Assembly (NCBI RefSeq): GCF_010093535.1
Contig: NW_022985187.1
Span: 788,051-852,050 of the forward strand
Direction: 5' to 3'
Source: Lindgomyces ingoldianus
Taxonomy: Eukaryota; Ascomycota; Dothideomycetes; Pleosporales; Lindgomycetaceae
Length of the DNA stretch: 64,000 nt
This document shows positions 20,495-30,894 of the stretch, one piece after another. Positions within the stretch are counted from its first letter, which is position 1. Every line of letters starts with the position of its first letter. Made by a program: the position numbers and the translations under genes. The notes under the pieces were generated by a model. It searched no databases. It was not told where the DNA came from and saw only the letters and a program-made list of their open reading frames with translations.

Positions 20495-22387
20495 ATGGCA
20501 ACGCCAACTGGACCTCGTCGCACCGGCGGCGCAATTCGGCGACGCAACCGAATGGACCGCGACGGCGACCTCGTCATGGGCGTAGCTCCAAAAGCCCCTC
20601 GTCCAACAAGGCCAGCTTTGTCCACGCCAAATAGTGCCTCTCTCACTGAACTGAAGGTTACCGGCTGGACCGACAAGAGCGAGGTTCCTAACATCACTCA
20701 CTTTCTCGAGAAGCACGCCGCAAAGCGTAGTATACATGCTAGGCGAAGTGGCCCCGTAGCACAGCTGATCAAAAAGCATCGCATCGAAGGTGATGGGCTG
20801 CTCATCCTCCGTGTCAAGCCAGAAGACGTGGTCCCGTTCAGCAAGATCAACGGTTTCACTTTCACCTCCAAACATGGGAACCAGAAGCTTACCATTGCTG
20901 GCCCTGGCATCCGACCTCGCGAAGGCTCACCAACAAACAGCGCGTCCAAACCTACCACCGCTACCGAGAGCAGTGAGACCCTCTCTCTCAAACAGCAGTT
21001 TCTGCAGATTCTAGGTCGCCGCTATAATGTTGCCGAGAAGCTTCTAGACTTGTCCACCCTCGCCACTGACGAGGACATCCAGAAAACTGGCATGTTCGAC
21101 AAGAGCTCCACCTCATCGAAGTTCTTTCCCGCCCTCATGGCCGTCCTAGACAAAGAGATCAAGACCGAGGCAGAGAAGCGAGAGGCCATTCACAGTGTTA
21201 AGCTTAACGACAACAATCTGTCGGATCTCGCTCTCGTCTTCGACCTTGCCGTCACTCTCCCACATATCAAAAATCTTGATCTTTCAAGCAACAAGTTCAC
21301 AAACACCAAAGCGCTGGGCCGCTGGAAGAACAAGTTCAGGAATCTTGAACACATTGTTATCACCAACAACCCTCTCGAGGTTTCTCAACCCGGCTGGGAA
21401 CAAGAACTCATTACGTGGTTTCCCCGACTCCGACAATTGAACGGTCAACAAGTTCGTACCGACGCTGAGATTGCTCTGCTTGATAAACCAAAACATACAC
21501 CAGTTCCATCGCAGAAGCAAGTTTGGTTCGATCCCGATAAGATTGCGGAGAATTTCCTACTCGACTTCTTCCCTTCATATGACTCCAGCCGGGATGCTGT
21601 CGTGCAGAGATACTACGACAGTACTTCCACCTTTTCTCTCAGTGTCAACACTGCTGCCCACGGAGGCTCTAATCATGAGAAGACGCCTTGGGATTCATAC
21701 ATTCCCTTGAGCCGAAATATTAGGCGCATCAACAACAGCAGGCCGCGCTTTTCACGAAAGCATATTGGAGTTGAGCGAATCCAGAGGGCATGGGCTCAAC
21801 TTCCACCAACCCGACACCCGAGCTTTCAGACCGACATGCAGAAGTACTCCATGAACTGCCAAACCCAGGCCAGCGTCCCAGACCCCACCGGTCAACACCC
21901 TGGCCTCAATGGCCTCATTGTCACCGTCCATGGAGAGTATGAAGAGCACCGCACCGCGAAGGGTGCCAATGAAATCGTCCGCCGCTGCTTCGACCGCACC
22001 TTCATTCTAGGACCTGGCGGCGCTACGGGCGTGAGGGTTGTGAGTGACATGCTCTGCCTCCGAGCATACGGTGGTGTTCCTGCTTGGACCCGTATTGCCA
22101 CCCCATCAACCACCACCAACAAGCATCAACCGGTACCTGTGGCTACCACAACTACTAATCAATTGGGTGTTGCGACTACCACGACTACCACGACTACTAC
22201 GACCGACACGGTACTCACACCAGAACAACAACAATTGGTGTTGTATGTCTCTAAAGAAACCAACATGACTCTTGACTACTCGAAGTTGTGCTTGGAGTCC
22301 GCCAATTGGGATCTTCAGCAAGCTGCAGAACTCTTCACCGCCCAACGAGGCAGCCTTCCAGCTGAAGCCTTCATCACCACCATATAA
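20495..22387 (+). CDS. MEX67: mRNA export factor MEX67 (NXF1/TAP family)
   Basis: A single exon from the ATG at 20495 gives 630 aa. The order is that of fungal MEX67. A basic N-terminus (RRTGGAIRRRNRMDRDGDLVM) leads into an RRM-like region. Leucine-rich repeats follow, with LNDNNLSDLALVFDLAVTLP and IKNLDLSSNKFTN. Then comes the NTF2-like domain, with FLLDFFPSYDSSRDAVVQRYYD and the later FDRTFILGPG segment. A Thr-rich linker (an ACT/ACC/ACG run at about 22143-22212) precedes the C-terminal UBA-like TAP-C domain, which contains NMTLDYSKLCLESANWDLQQA and binds nucleoporin FG repeats. The protein forms a dimer with MTR2/NXT1 and carries mRNPs through nuclear pores. The in-frame ATG at 20360 is an alternative start. 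Confidence 0.93.
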   Translation: MATPTGPRRTGGAIRRRNRMDRDGDLVMGVAPKAPRPTRPALSTPNSASLTELKVTGWTDKSEVPNITHFLEKHAAKRSIHARRSGPVAQLIKKHRIEGDGLLILRVKPEDVVPFSKINGFTFTSKHGNQKLTIAGPGIRPREGSPTNSASKPTTATESSETLSLKQQFLQILGRRYNVAEKLLDLSTLATDEDIQKTGMFDKSSTSSKFFPALMAVLDKEIKTEAEKREAIHSVKLNDNNLSDLALVFDLAVTLPHIKNLDLSSNKFTNTKALGRWKNKFRNLEHIVITNNPLEVSQPGWEQELITWFPRLRQLNGQQVRTDAEIALLDKPKHTPVPSQKQVWFDPDKIAENFLLDFFPSYDSSRDAVVQRYYDSTSTFSLSVNTAAHGGSNHEKTPWDSYIPLSRNIRRINNSRPRFSRKHIGVERIQRAWAQLPPTRHPSFQTDMQKYSMNCQTQASVPDPTGQHPGLNGLIVTVHGEYEEHRTAKGANEIVRRCFDRTFILGPGGATGVRVVSDMLCLRAYGGVPAWTRIATPSTTTNKHQPVPVATTTTNQLGVATTTTTTTTTTDTVLTPEQQQLVLYVSKETNMTLDYSKLCLESANWDLQQAAELFTAQRGSLPAEAFITTI

Positions 22388-22983
22388 ATAGCGAGACTAT
22401 CCCTGGCCTTCCACAATATGTGCGAGCAGTCTTTCTTCCACTAGAACCTCTTTTCAGCGCCGAGCGGGTAGGAGGAAGGCGCTATCTCAAAAAAATTTCT
22501 ACGAGCAAAAACTTGCTTCGTTCACAACTTCTTTACACTAGATACGAACTTAGTTCGGTTACAACTGCTCTACACTGGATACAAGCTTACTCCAATCGAA
22601 ACTTCTTTACAACGGGTACAAAAACGGGTTTTGCATTAATGGGGTCTATGGGCCTTCGGGTTACATTGCATGGGTGGAAGCAATCAAATCGGCATTTTCA
22701 AGGTGTTGGGAAAACATTCTGGCAGATAGGAAGATACCCAGCTCAAGTCCTCCAAAAAAGAGGCGGCCTCCATGAAGAGGTATTTCATAGCTACAAGTCT
22801 AACACCTCTTCTGCATGCTTGTTGAATGTTCGTGATGTGTTTGACGGCAAAGTCGAATAGCCAGTAGTTTTTGCCTCGGTCAATGACAACAACCCCTCCG
22901 ACTTACAAACGTCCATGTCTCGAAGCCACTCGGCCCTCTGCCCCCAGCATGGCTATCGACTATGAAAGAGTCGCATTTTCACC
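22388..22983. other. Intergenic region MEX67 to NUDIX, with a degenerate short repeat
   Basis: A 146-codon ORF (22420-22860) has no recognisable domain and lies where the MEX67 3' UTR should be. Within about 22512-22622 a phrase resembling ACAACTTCTTTACAC is repeated about three times at roughly 40-45-bp spacing, with substitutions. This suggests a decayed tandem repeat. Confidence 0.4.
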
Positions 22984-24112
22984 ATGCTTTCCCCGTCTTC
23001 CACTGTAATTCTCCTGCCTTCTGCTTGTGATATTGTCGTAGAAGTGGCTTATTAGAATGTAGCAAGCTCTCGCCCGTCTGCGCGCATACAGCCCACCTCC
23101 GACAAATTGGTATAATTGTCCAGTAACACGACGCGCGGCCGTCTTGATACTTCTTTTCCCGGATCGGTATGGAGAACTCAAGGTCGTGCTCACGATGCGC
23201 GCAAGCACGTTGAGGAGTTATGCGGGGCAGGTTGCACTGCCTGGTGGTAAGACAGCCATCCAGCACAATTGATGAAGGGTATTACTGAGGAGCGGAACAG
23301 GCAAGGCAGACAGTTTGTCTGAAACCCCGTTCGATACTGCAAGAAGAGAAGCATATGAAGAAATTGGCCTGCCGACAACGAATACAAAACTCCCGCCCGG
23401 CTTCAAGGTTGAACATCTCTGCGAATTGCCTGCGAATCTTGCGAAGACAGAACTCGGTGTAAGGCCTTGTGTGGCCTTTTTGTGTCCTTCTTCCCCGCCT
23501 TCATCTTCCGCTTCATCCGGGTCCGGGTTTTCATCTGCAGCCCCATCCTCAAGCCCCGTAGAAGAAAAAATGATTCCACGTCTCGACCCCAAGGAAGTCG
23601 CCGCCGTCTTCACCGCCCCCTTCCATAACTTCCTCCGAAAGACATGGGCGGCCGAAGCTCCCGGGCCCCTGCAGAAAAATGGGAAACCCGAGAAATGGTA
23701 TAGGGGCAGTTGGACGGATTGGCATGAATCTAGGTGGAGGATGCATAATTTCTACATACCGAAACCGTCGCAGAGCCCGAGCCAGATGAGGGAGAAATCG
23801 CCATTGCCTGATTCGCAAGCGGAGGGTGACGCTGCGAGATATAATCTAAGGACGCGGAAAAAGGTGGGTAAGGCGGAGGAACCGAATCCGCTGGACGATC
23901 TTGCGACGTTTCGGGTTTTTGGTATGACGGCGAGGATCCTGGTGGATGCGGCGAGAGTAGCTTATGGCGAGGAGCCGGAGTTTGAACATAACAGTCATTT
24001 TGGAGACGAGGATATGATTGGGAGGTTGTTGAAGATTGGGCGGTTAAGTGAGATTAGGAAGAAGGGGGAGGAATTGACGAGGGAGGTTATTAGGGAGGCT
24101 AGCAAGATCTAG
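22984..24112 (+). CDS. PCD1: NUDIX hydrolase, peroxisomal/mitochondrial CoA diphosphatase type (PCD1/NUDT7-like)
   Basis: Exons 22984-23004, 23063-23246 and 23301-24112 (introns of 58 and 54 nt) encode 338 aa. The tiny first exon gives MLSPSST, which joins to QALARLRAYSPPPTNW, the usual N-terminus of the fungal family. RRAAVLILLFP then begins the Nudix fold. The Nudix box reads VALPGGK, then DTARREAYEEIGL, with the metal-binding REAYEE complete. A CoA-diphosphatase-like stretch follows with KTELGVRPCVAF. Such enzymes cleave CoA and acyl-CoA to phosphopantetheine and 3',5'-ADP. A long Ser/Pro/Gly insert lies at about residues 126-145, and the basic C-terminal third includes RTRKKVGK. The gene ends only 9 nt before a very long G tract. 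Confidence 0.85.
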
Positions 24113-24121
24113 AAAAAGGAA

Positions 24122-24179
<58 letters not shown>

Positions 24180-24269
24180 GAGAGAGAAGGGGAGGGGAGG
24201 GGGGGGGGGGAGGGAGGAGGGGGGGGGGAGGGGGGGGAGGAAAAAGAGGGGGGGGGGGGGGGGGGGGGA
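24122..24269 (+). repeat. Extreme poly-G / G-rich tract
   Basis: An uninterrupted run of 57 G at 24122-24178 is followed by about 90 nt made only of G and A, including several further G runs of 7 or more. It begins 10 nt after the NUDIX stop codon. It could form G-quadruplex structures, mark an assembly or base-calling artefact next to a short G-run, or be a true microsatellite. Confidence 0.9.
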
Positions 24270-24744
24270 TGGTGGGACTGCGAGGGATAGATCGGTGTAG
24301 AGGCGGACGACTTAGGCATAGATGGCTAGATGGGTTGATATTTGGATTCGCAATTAGATATTCCTTTCATTGTTAAATATACCGCCCTCGGCAGCTCATG
24401 AGAGGATATTGGTTAGTCTCCACGTTGTCATTCCATTCTCACAGTCAACAAGTCAATCGCATCGAATGTTTCCTCACCATATGTTGCACTCTAGGGTCAA
24501 AGGTCAGTGGTATGGGGTTAGCATTACTACATGTTTCCTTGCGTTTGAGCAAATGTGTAGTAGTGCTAGGTTTGTTAGATACGTCTTGTTCACGACTAGA
24601 ATACTTTATAGACGGCAGGTGAGTGTGGAGAATGCCTGTGGGATGTGTGTAGACCACTCAAGCGACATGTAGGGGTCTCCCGATACCCAGACCACAGATT
24701 TCCGAATATATAGCTCTTTAGATGCGACGCGAGCATCCACCATA
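24270..24744. other. Convergent spacer after the G tract
   Basis: 475 nt between the G tract and the end of the F-box/JmjC gene. No gene was seen. Presumed 3' UTRs. Confidence 0.45.
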
Positions 24745-26516
24745 TCAAGGCACCTCAGCATCATCATCATTCTGTCCAAATCCAAAGCTGAATCCACCAC
24801 CCTCTTCCTCCCCTTCATGCTTTGTGAGCTCCTCCCACTTGCCTCTCCCTTTCTTTTGCTTCCTCTCTAGTTCCTTCAACCCTTCCTCCAGAATCTCCGG
24901 ATGTTTCTCTCCGAGCTTTTCCACGAACAGCTCATATGCCTGATCCGCTATCTCTTCCTTAAACCCACTGACTTGATTACGTTGATCTCGCAGGAAGCTT
25001 AATATATCCGCGAGCCTTTTCTGTGGCACAAAATTCTGCGTCAAAGCGAGGCTGTCTTCCAGATTAAGCACAAGGTGAAACCACCCTGACGGGACGTGGA
25101 GCACTTCACCGGCATAGCAAATTCCTTCGCGGCAACCGGGTGTGCGGCGAGCTAGGGAGTGGAAGGTGAGAAGGTACTCGGCGATGGAGAGGGGGGATGT
25201 GATTTCTGATTGGTCACCGGAGAGAATGACACCAGGTGGTGGAGCGATGGATGGGGAGGAGGGAAACATGAGCCAATATTTAGACCCTGTGAGGATGGCG
25301 TTCCACGCGCTAGTAGCATTAGGGTCCTTGTGGAAAGTACTTCCACTGCGCTTTGGGCCCATAATCATCCATCTGCAATCCGGACGTTGCTCGCCTAAGA
25401 CGCTGAAGAGGTCTTCACCAAAGCAGTCGGGCGGCCAGTACGCTGCATCAGATGCATCGCGCCCAGTAGCTATCCCGGTCCTCTCGACGAAGGCACGGTC
25501 GAAGAGATACAAGGGGCTCTCATCGCTACTATTGGCCATATAGCTCATGTACTTGCTCATTGGCCAGTCGACAGCTTCGGCTCGAAATTTAACATCCGGA
25601 TACTTCTTCAGGAGCGTTTCTGGTGTCCATGTTCCACATATTGGCCATTCCTTTACAGGAGAAGTGAGAATGAAGGGAACGTCGGTCCACTTTTCAGAGA
25701 ACTCCTCACGTGTGAGGTCTGGAAACCGGGAGATAGCATTTTGTGAGGGAATTCTCGAGGTAAAGGCCTCTAACGAGATGTTTGCACATTGGAATGGTCG
25801 ATGGAGCACGTCTGAGAAAAGATTCTTGCAAGAGATTGAGGTGACATGTTCCTGAGGGATCCCAAGAAAAGTTGACCGCCAAGTACCATGCCATACGAAG
25901 TCTTTAGGCGGTGACCTGTTTGCCTGTTAGTCGGGTTGTAGGATCCTGGATTGTGAGGGCTGGGAGTAAAGGAGTCACGGAGTGGATTGTCGAATCTAAA
26001 TGCAAGACTCATCCAGTGTGCATGGTATATACGATTTCATGACATTCTACAAGCGGCGTGGCCCCTATGCGAGGATCAAAGTATGTCACGACCCGTACCT
26101 TTCTTCACGGGGGCTGGAAATGACAAGGAGAGAGCTGGGGTGTTTAGAATTGAGAAAAACATCACCACCTACTCTATGAACAAGGCTCTCCACAGCTCAT
26201 CAAACCGAGTAAAGGCATACAAAGCTCTGCACGTGCTTCCCAACCGGACAAGAGCGTCAGCATCGAATGACTCAAGAATGAGGTTCAAGAGCTCATCAGG
26301 CAGCCTTCTGAATGCGCCACATCGTGATTTGATGTTCTCCGAGGCAGTGTAGGCATTGCCAGAGGGTCTAATGCCTAGTGGGTGAGTTGGAACAGCCGCC
26401 GCCACGTTTTCGGCATCTTCGGTGAAGGCATTCGCCGCTGGCGATAATTTGATCTTTTTCAAGGGCCGTGATTCGGCGCTGTCAAAGTGTGGTTCGAGAA
26501 GCGTTCCCGGGGCCAT
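24745..26516 (-). CDS. F-box and JmjC domain protein (JMJD6-like oxygenase)
   Basis: Two exons (26516-26173 and 25915-24745) with a 257-nt intron give 504 aa. Residues about 71-115 are an F-box (RLPDELLNLILESF to DELWRALF). The JmjC oxygenase domain covers about 165-430. Its iron ligands are visible as HKD (His310, Asp312) in STFHKDPN and His388 in EVLHVPSGWFH. TSAWNAILTGSKYW is the usual cosubstrate-strand segment. The junction restores FIE-ESPPKDFVWHGTWRSTFL, a conserved F-box/JmjC linker. The family includes JMJD6-type lysyl hydroxylases/arginine demethylases, and the F-box suggests recruitment to an SCF ubiquitin ligase. The substrate cannot be told from sequence. The C-terminus is acidic and Glu/Gly-rich. 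An in-frame ATG at 26585 would add 23 residues. Confidence 0.85.
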
Positions 26517-26961
26517 ATCAAGGGCAACACAGGAACAATGGTAGCTTGCCGGGAAAGACGTTGGGAGTTTCGTCAGCAGGGGCAAATGAAGGATTGCAAA
26601 GAGTCACCAATATGGTCGGGCAGTGAAGGAAGTGTGGGAGGTTTGGCTCATCTTTGTCGATGTGTGGCGCTAGTGAGAAAATTAGCGCCGCTTCGCTACG
26701 AAAAAAATCTCATAAGAAGGTCAGACCTCCCCTCCACCCTCTCCATCAACCAACATCAACAACATAACAAGTCCAGAGAAACCTCCAACCCTAGATACCC
26801 CTTCGATTCTCGCTAAAGAGGATCTGGTATCTAGCTTTTCACGACTACTTTCCACACCAGCGGCGGTATCCAGAGGATCACCACCGCTATCAGCCCCGCC
26901 ACGAGCTTTTCGTTCGACTACAGAGCAGCGCCTGTAGTCGCCCGTTTCCATCAGCACAATC
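26517..26961. promoter_or_regulatory. Divergent promoter region of the F-box/JmjC gene and eIF4A
   Basis: 445 nt between start codons. The eIF4A side (about 26730-26960) is CT- and CA-rich, as usual for highly expressed fungal genes, but no defined element was identified. Confidence 0.45.
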
Positions 26962-28372
26962 ATGGCTGAAAAGGGACTTGAGGATGTGCCAGAGGGTGAG
27001 CATTCTTCCATCCAAAATATTCTGATTATTTTGCGGCCGGAGCGTTTATCCGGGCCGCAAGCCTCACTTGCGAAAATTCCCGAACCGTGACTGACGAATT
27101 CCCGTGCTGCAGGCCAGATCGAGTCCAACTATGACGAGACTATCGACTCCTTCGACTCCATGGCCCTGAAGCCAGAACTCCTTCGTGGAGTGTACGCCTA
27201 CGGCTTCGAGCGCCCCTCGGCCATCCAGCAGCGCGCCATCATGCCCGTTATTAAGGGTAGGTTGCCCCGTCTCTGTTGAGGCTGCAATTGATTGACCCAG
27301 TTATCAGGCCACGATGTCATCGCGCAAGCTCAGTCAGGTACCGGTAAAACGGCTACCTTCTCTATCTCGGTCCTCCAGAAGCTGGATCCCAACATCAAGG
27401 CCTGCCAGGCGCTCATTCTCGCCCCTACCCGAGAGCTCGCCCAGCAGATCCAGAAGGTTGTTGTCGCCATCGGTGACTTCATGAACGTTGAGTGCCACGC
27501 CTGCATTGGCGGAACTAGCGTCCGTGATGACATGAAAGCTCTGCAGGAGGGCCCCCAGGTCGTCGTCGGAACCCCGGGACGTGTCCAGGACATGATCCAG
27601 CGCCGTGTTCTCAAGACCGACCACATGAAGATGTTCGTCCTCGACGAGGCCGACGAGATGTTGTCCCGTGGATTCACTGAGCAGATCTACGACATCTTCC
27701 AGCTGCTGCCCCAGTCCACCCAGGTCGTCCTCCTATCCGCCACCATGCCTCAGGACGTCCTCGAGGTCACGACTAAGTTCATGCGCGACCCCGTCCGTAT
27801 TCTGGTCAAGAAGGACGAGCTCACCCTCGAGGGTATTAAGCAGTTCTACATTGCGGTCGAGAAGGAGGATTGGAAGCTTGACACCCTTTCTGATCTGTAC
27901 GAGACTGTTACCATCACCCAGGCCGTCATCTTCTGCAACACCCGAAGGAAGGTCGACTGGCTTACCGACAAGCTCACCGCCCGTGACTTCACCGTCTCCG
28001 CCATGCATGGTGACATGGACCAGGCCCAGCGTGATATCATCATGAAGGAGTTCCGTTCCGGCTCGTCCCGTGTCCTCATCGCCACGGATCTTCTTGCCCG
28101 TGGTATCGATGTCCAGCAGGTCTCCTTAGTCATCAACTACGATCTCCCTGCCAACCGCGAGAACTATATCCATCGTATTGGTCGTGGTGGACGTTTCGGA
28201 CGAAAGGGTGTCGCCATCAACTTCGTCACTGCTGATGATGTCCGCATGATGCGCGAGATTGAGCAATTCTACAGCACCCAGATTGAGGAAATGCCCATGA
28301 ACGTGGCCGGTGAGTTGTAGATTCCTCTTAGAAGTTGGACCACATGCTAATCAAGCTTTAGACCTCATCTAG
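26962..28372 (+). CDS. TIF1: Translation initiation factor eIF4A (DEAD-box RNA helicase)
   Basis: Four exons (26962-26995, 27113-27256, 27308-28309 and 28362-28372) encode 396 aa. The last coding exon is only 11 nt and supplies most of the DLI ending conserved in fungal eIF4A. All helicase motifs are present: the Q-motif region ([12 protein letters not shown]), Walker [17 protein letters not shown], the GG and TPGR motifs, DEAD within [12 protein letters not shown], then [18 protein letters not shown] and HRIGRGGR. eIF4A is the helicase of eIF4F that unwinds mRNA leaders for scanning. Codon use is visibly biased to C-ending codons, unlike most neighbours, which fits high expression. FAL1/eIF4A3 is excluded by the N-terminal ESNYDE and the VADLI end. 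Confidence 0.96.
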
Positions 28373-29563
28373 ACGACCAATCTATTCCGCGACACGAGTC
28401 CCTAATACCCCCTCCCCGCCGAAATTTTTGGTGGTGTCCTGGCTTAGGGTTATCCGTTCTATTTATTGAGTCTGTCTGCCTGGTCAGATGGCGCTCACAA
28501 CTTTTTTTTTTCGTGAACCAAAAGCAACCTGAGGTGAGACGTGGTGGTCATACACATTCGTGGCATCTCGGCGTTTGTCGATTTTTTTCTTTCCGTGTGC
28601 AAAGTGGTTTCTGTCTGTCAGTCAATAAGAAGATTACGCGGATAGAAATTGCGGTGGATTCCTAGCAGTGTGGCTGGTATTTCCTCTTTACCTTACAAAT
28701 GCGCGTTCTCCTCTTTTCTCTCTCAAATCATCGGCTATCCCTGTACGTGTGCTACGGGTTTTCGTCTTGGTTATCATGGCACTGGCACTGTCGTGGGAGG
28801 ATACTCGTCCCTTTCCATGGCTAGGCTATGCGTGTCACGAACAGATAACGCTAATGATTTCCTTTTCTAGCTATAGAGATGGTTTCGAATGCATTTTAAT
28901 AGTCTTGCATCTTCGTCTATAGGTGTATGTGGTGCCGAGGCTGTTATGTTTCCTCATTTGATGACATGGTATGGCAATGCCGATCATTGGTCCCACTTAG
29001 AACGAAAAGCGTTGTCTAGCAGGAGAATGACCATATCGTACTCCAGACATTTCTTGTTGGTCTGACGTCATCTGGTTTGTTCTTAATGGCGGTGAAGGAT
29101 GAATCGAATCGTACAGCCTGCTCGTTACAGGCCAATACGCCTTGCATGGCGTTCACCGGGGTAATACGCGAGTAGGGCGGATACGCTAGTAAGGTGAGAA
29201 AGTAAGTAGATGCATAGTATCCACCGCAATTTGATCTCCCGGTTAAAGTATATGTATCAACGATTACGATTAAGATGGTGTGGGATGACGGGAACGGAAG
29301 TGTTAGAGATAAATCTTCGAAGCCATTTGGAATTTGTGGGCTGGACTAATTCGGTGGCTGACGAGGATTAATAGATTTAGGAAAGCATTTGTATTAGATC
29401 TAAAGCCTAATAGCTCAATGATTTAGATTCCACTATGAATACACCTTGACATAGACCTCCCTTGGCTAATCATCCTGTTTAGCCCGCCTGCAAAACGCCG
29501 CGACCAAGGGACACGAATGAACACACCAAAACCCTATATTTGATGCTCGGGGGTAGGCCCCTA
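28373..29563. other. Convergent intergenic region eIF4A/SNX4
   Basis: About 1.2 kb, partly T-rich (28500-28600), with short ORFs but no domain. Likely a long eIF4A 3' UTR plus spacer. Confidence 0.45.
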
Positions 29564-30894
29564 CTATGCGGCCTCGGCAGCGGCCGCCCTATCATCCTCC
29601 TCCTTCCTCATATCTTCCAGAAATTTCTCCCATGTCTCGATCGTCCCCTGGAAGAACTCAATGTGCGCATCTGCCATATCCCCCAGCGTATCCTTGAATT
29701 CGACGGCCTTGATCCTCTCGAAATCAGCGACTTCCTTGACCGTGTGCTCGTCAAAGGCCTCGGTTGCTTTCTTCGAGTTCTCAACTTCTCCAGTGAGACG
29801 TTCAATGTCGACTTCGAGTTTACGAACACGTTGCCGCCGAGCTTGTTCGTGGTCAATGCCGCGCAAATCTTCCACCTTGGACCGCAGGAAACCGGAGGCG
29901 CCGAGGCCAGAGGATCCGTGTTGGGAAGCGAGCTGGTCTCGATCAGCGGCGGATTTGGCGAGGTAGTCGGTCAGGGCTTCGAAGTCGAGCTGCTTGTTTT
30001 CCCGCGTCCGGAGGAGGGTTTTTAGGGCTTGGATGTAGGCATCCATATCCCGGAGGCTGGTGAGGTAGTTTTGGTCTGTGTGCTCTTTGAGTGTTTTAAA
30101 GCCTTGCGAGGTGGTTGCAACGGAGGATGCGAAGGAGGTCAAGGGCCCTTCCACGCCGGGTTCTAGCGTAATGAGCTTCTGACACTGGGTTGCGAGGTCG
30201 GCGTAATCAGCCTCGAGATCGGCCTGCCGTCTTGCGACTCGTACCGTCACCTTTTCCACGTTGGAGAGGTCTTCAGTGAGTTTGGTTGCGCGCTCGCTGA
30301 CTTCGATGAAGCGCTTATCTGGCTTGTGGACCTTGCTAAAGGTATTGAGGAGGCTTTCCGCAATCGAGTCGACTATGCCTGTCCCGCCGGACGGCTCAGA
30401 CATGGATGTCCCTCTTGACTGTCGGCCTTTCATGTGCTGGTTCCAATCGGGAGACTCGAGGAAAGTGATGAAGAGAACAGCTCGCCGTAGCACAGGATGC
30501 AGCGTCACACGTTTAAGAAATCGATGCAATGAATGTGCCCGCCGTTGGGTGAAGTCAGGCCCAAAGCGATCCCCACGCACATATTCCATCTTGTGTTTGT
30601 CCGGTAATGGCGGGACGGCGCATTGCGGATATTCCTTGGACAGTGTTTTCCATAGGAAGACGAAGTCTGTGAAGCGGCGGCGGACGGAGAACTCGGGGCG
30701 CTGGAAGGATTGGAAGTCGGACTGCACACAACGTTAATTTTCGATCTCCAATGAGCCCACGCTAGGTTCAAGGGCGAGATACTTAACTTAGTTGTGACTT
30801 GATAGGACACATAGGCATCTTTGGTGCCTGGCAGCTCCTTAATCGGCTTTCCGACGGAGCACTCCAGGCGGCCTTCGCTGAAGTCGGCGGCCAT
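29564..30894 (-). CDS. SNX4: Sorting nexin SNX4 (PX-BAR), with irregular first intron and uncertain N-terminus
   Basis: The large exon (30721-29564) carries most of the PX domain (FSVRRRFTDFVFLWKTL, PPLPDKHKMEYVRGDRFGPDF, RRAHSLHRFLKRVTLHP) and the BAR coiled-coil region to the end. The upstream exon ends TKDAYVSYQVTTK, the start of the PX domain, and must join to SDFQSFQ. No in-frame GT-AG pair does this: AAG is followed by TTAAGT rather than GT. The exon and intron limits (exon 30894-30787, intron about 30786-30722) are therefore set by protein continuity. The only in-frame ATG is at 30894, in a strong context, giving 421 aa. That is shorter than I expect for fungal SNX4. An open stretch with acidic residues runs on upstream to about 31141. 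SNX4 retrieves SNAREs from endosomes and supports selective autophagy. Confidence 0.78.

Noticed and set aside
22420..22860. 146-codon plus-strand ORF downstream of MEX67
   Set aside because: No domain, unnatural composition and a repeat inside it. It most likely lies in 3' UTR or spacer.
24044..24319. Proline-rich 91-codon ORF opposite the G tract
   Set aside because: It is only the translation of a poly-C/CT strand. No gene evidence.
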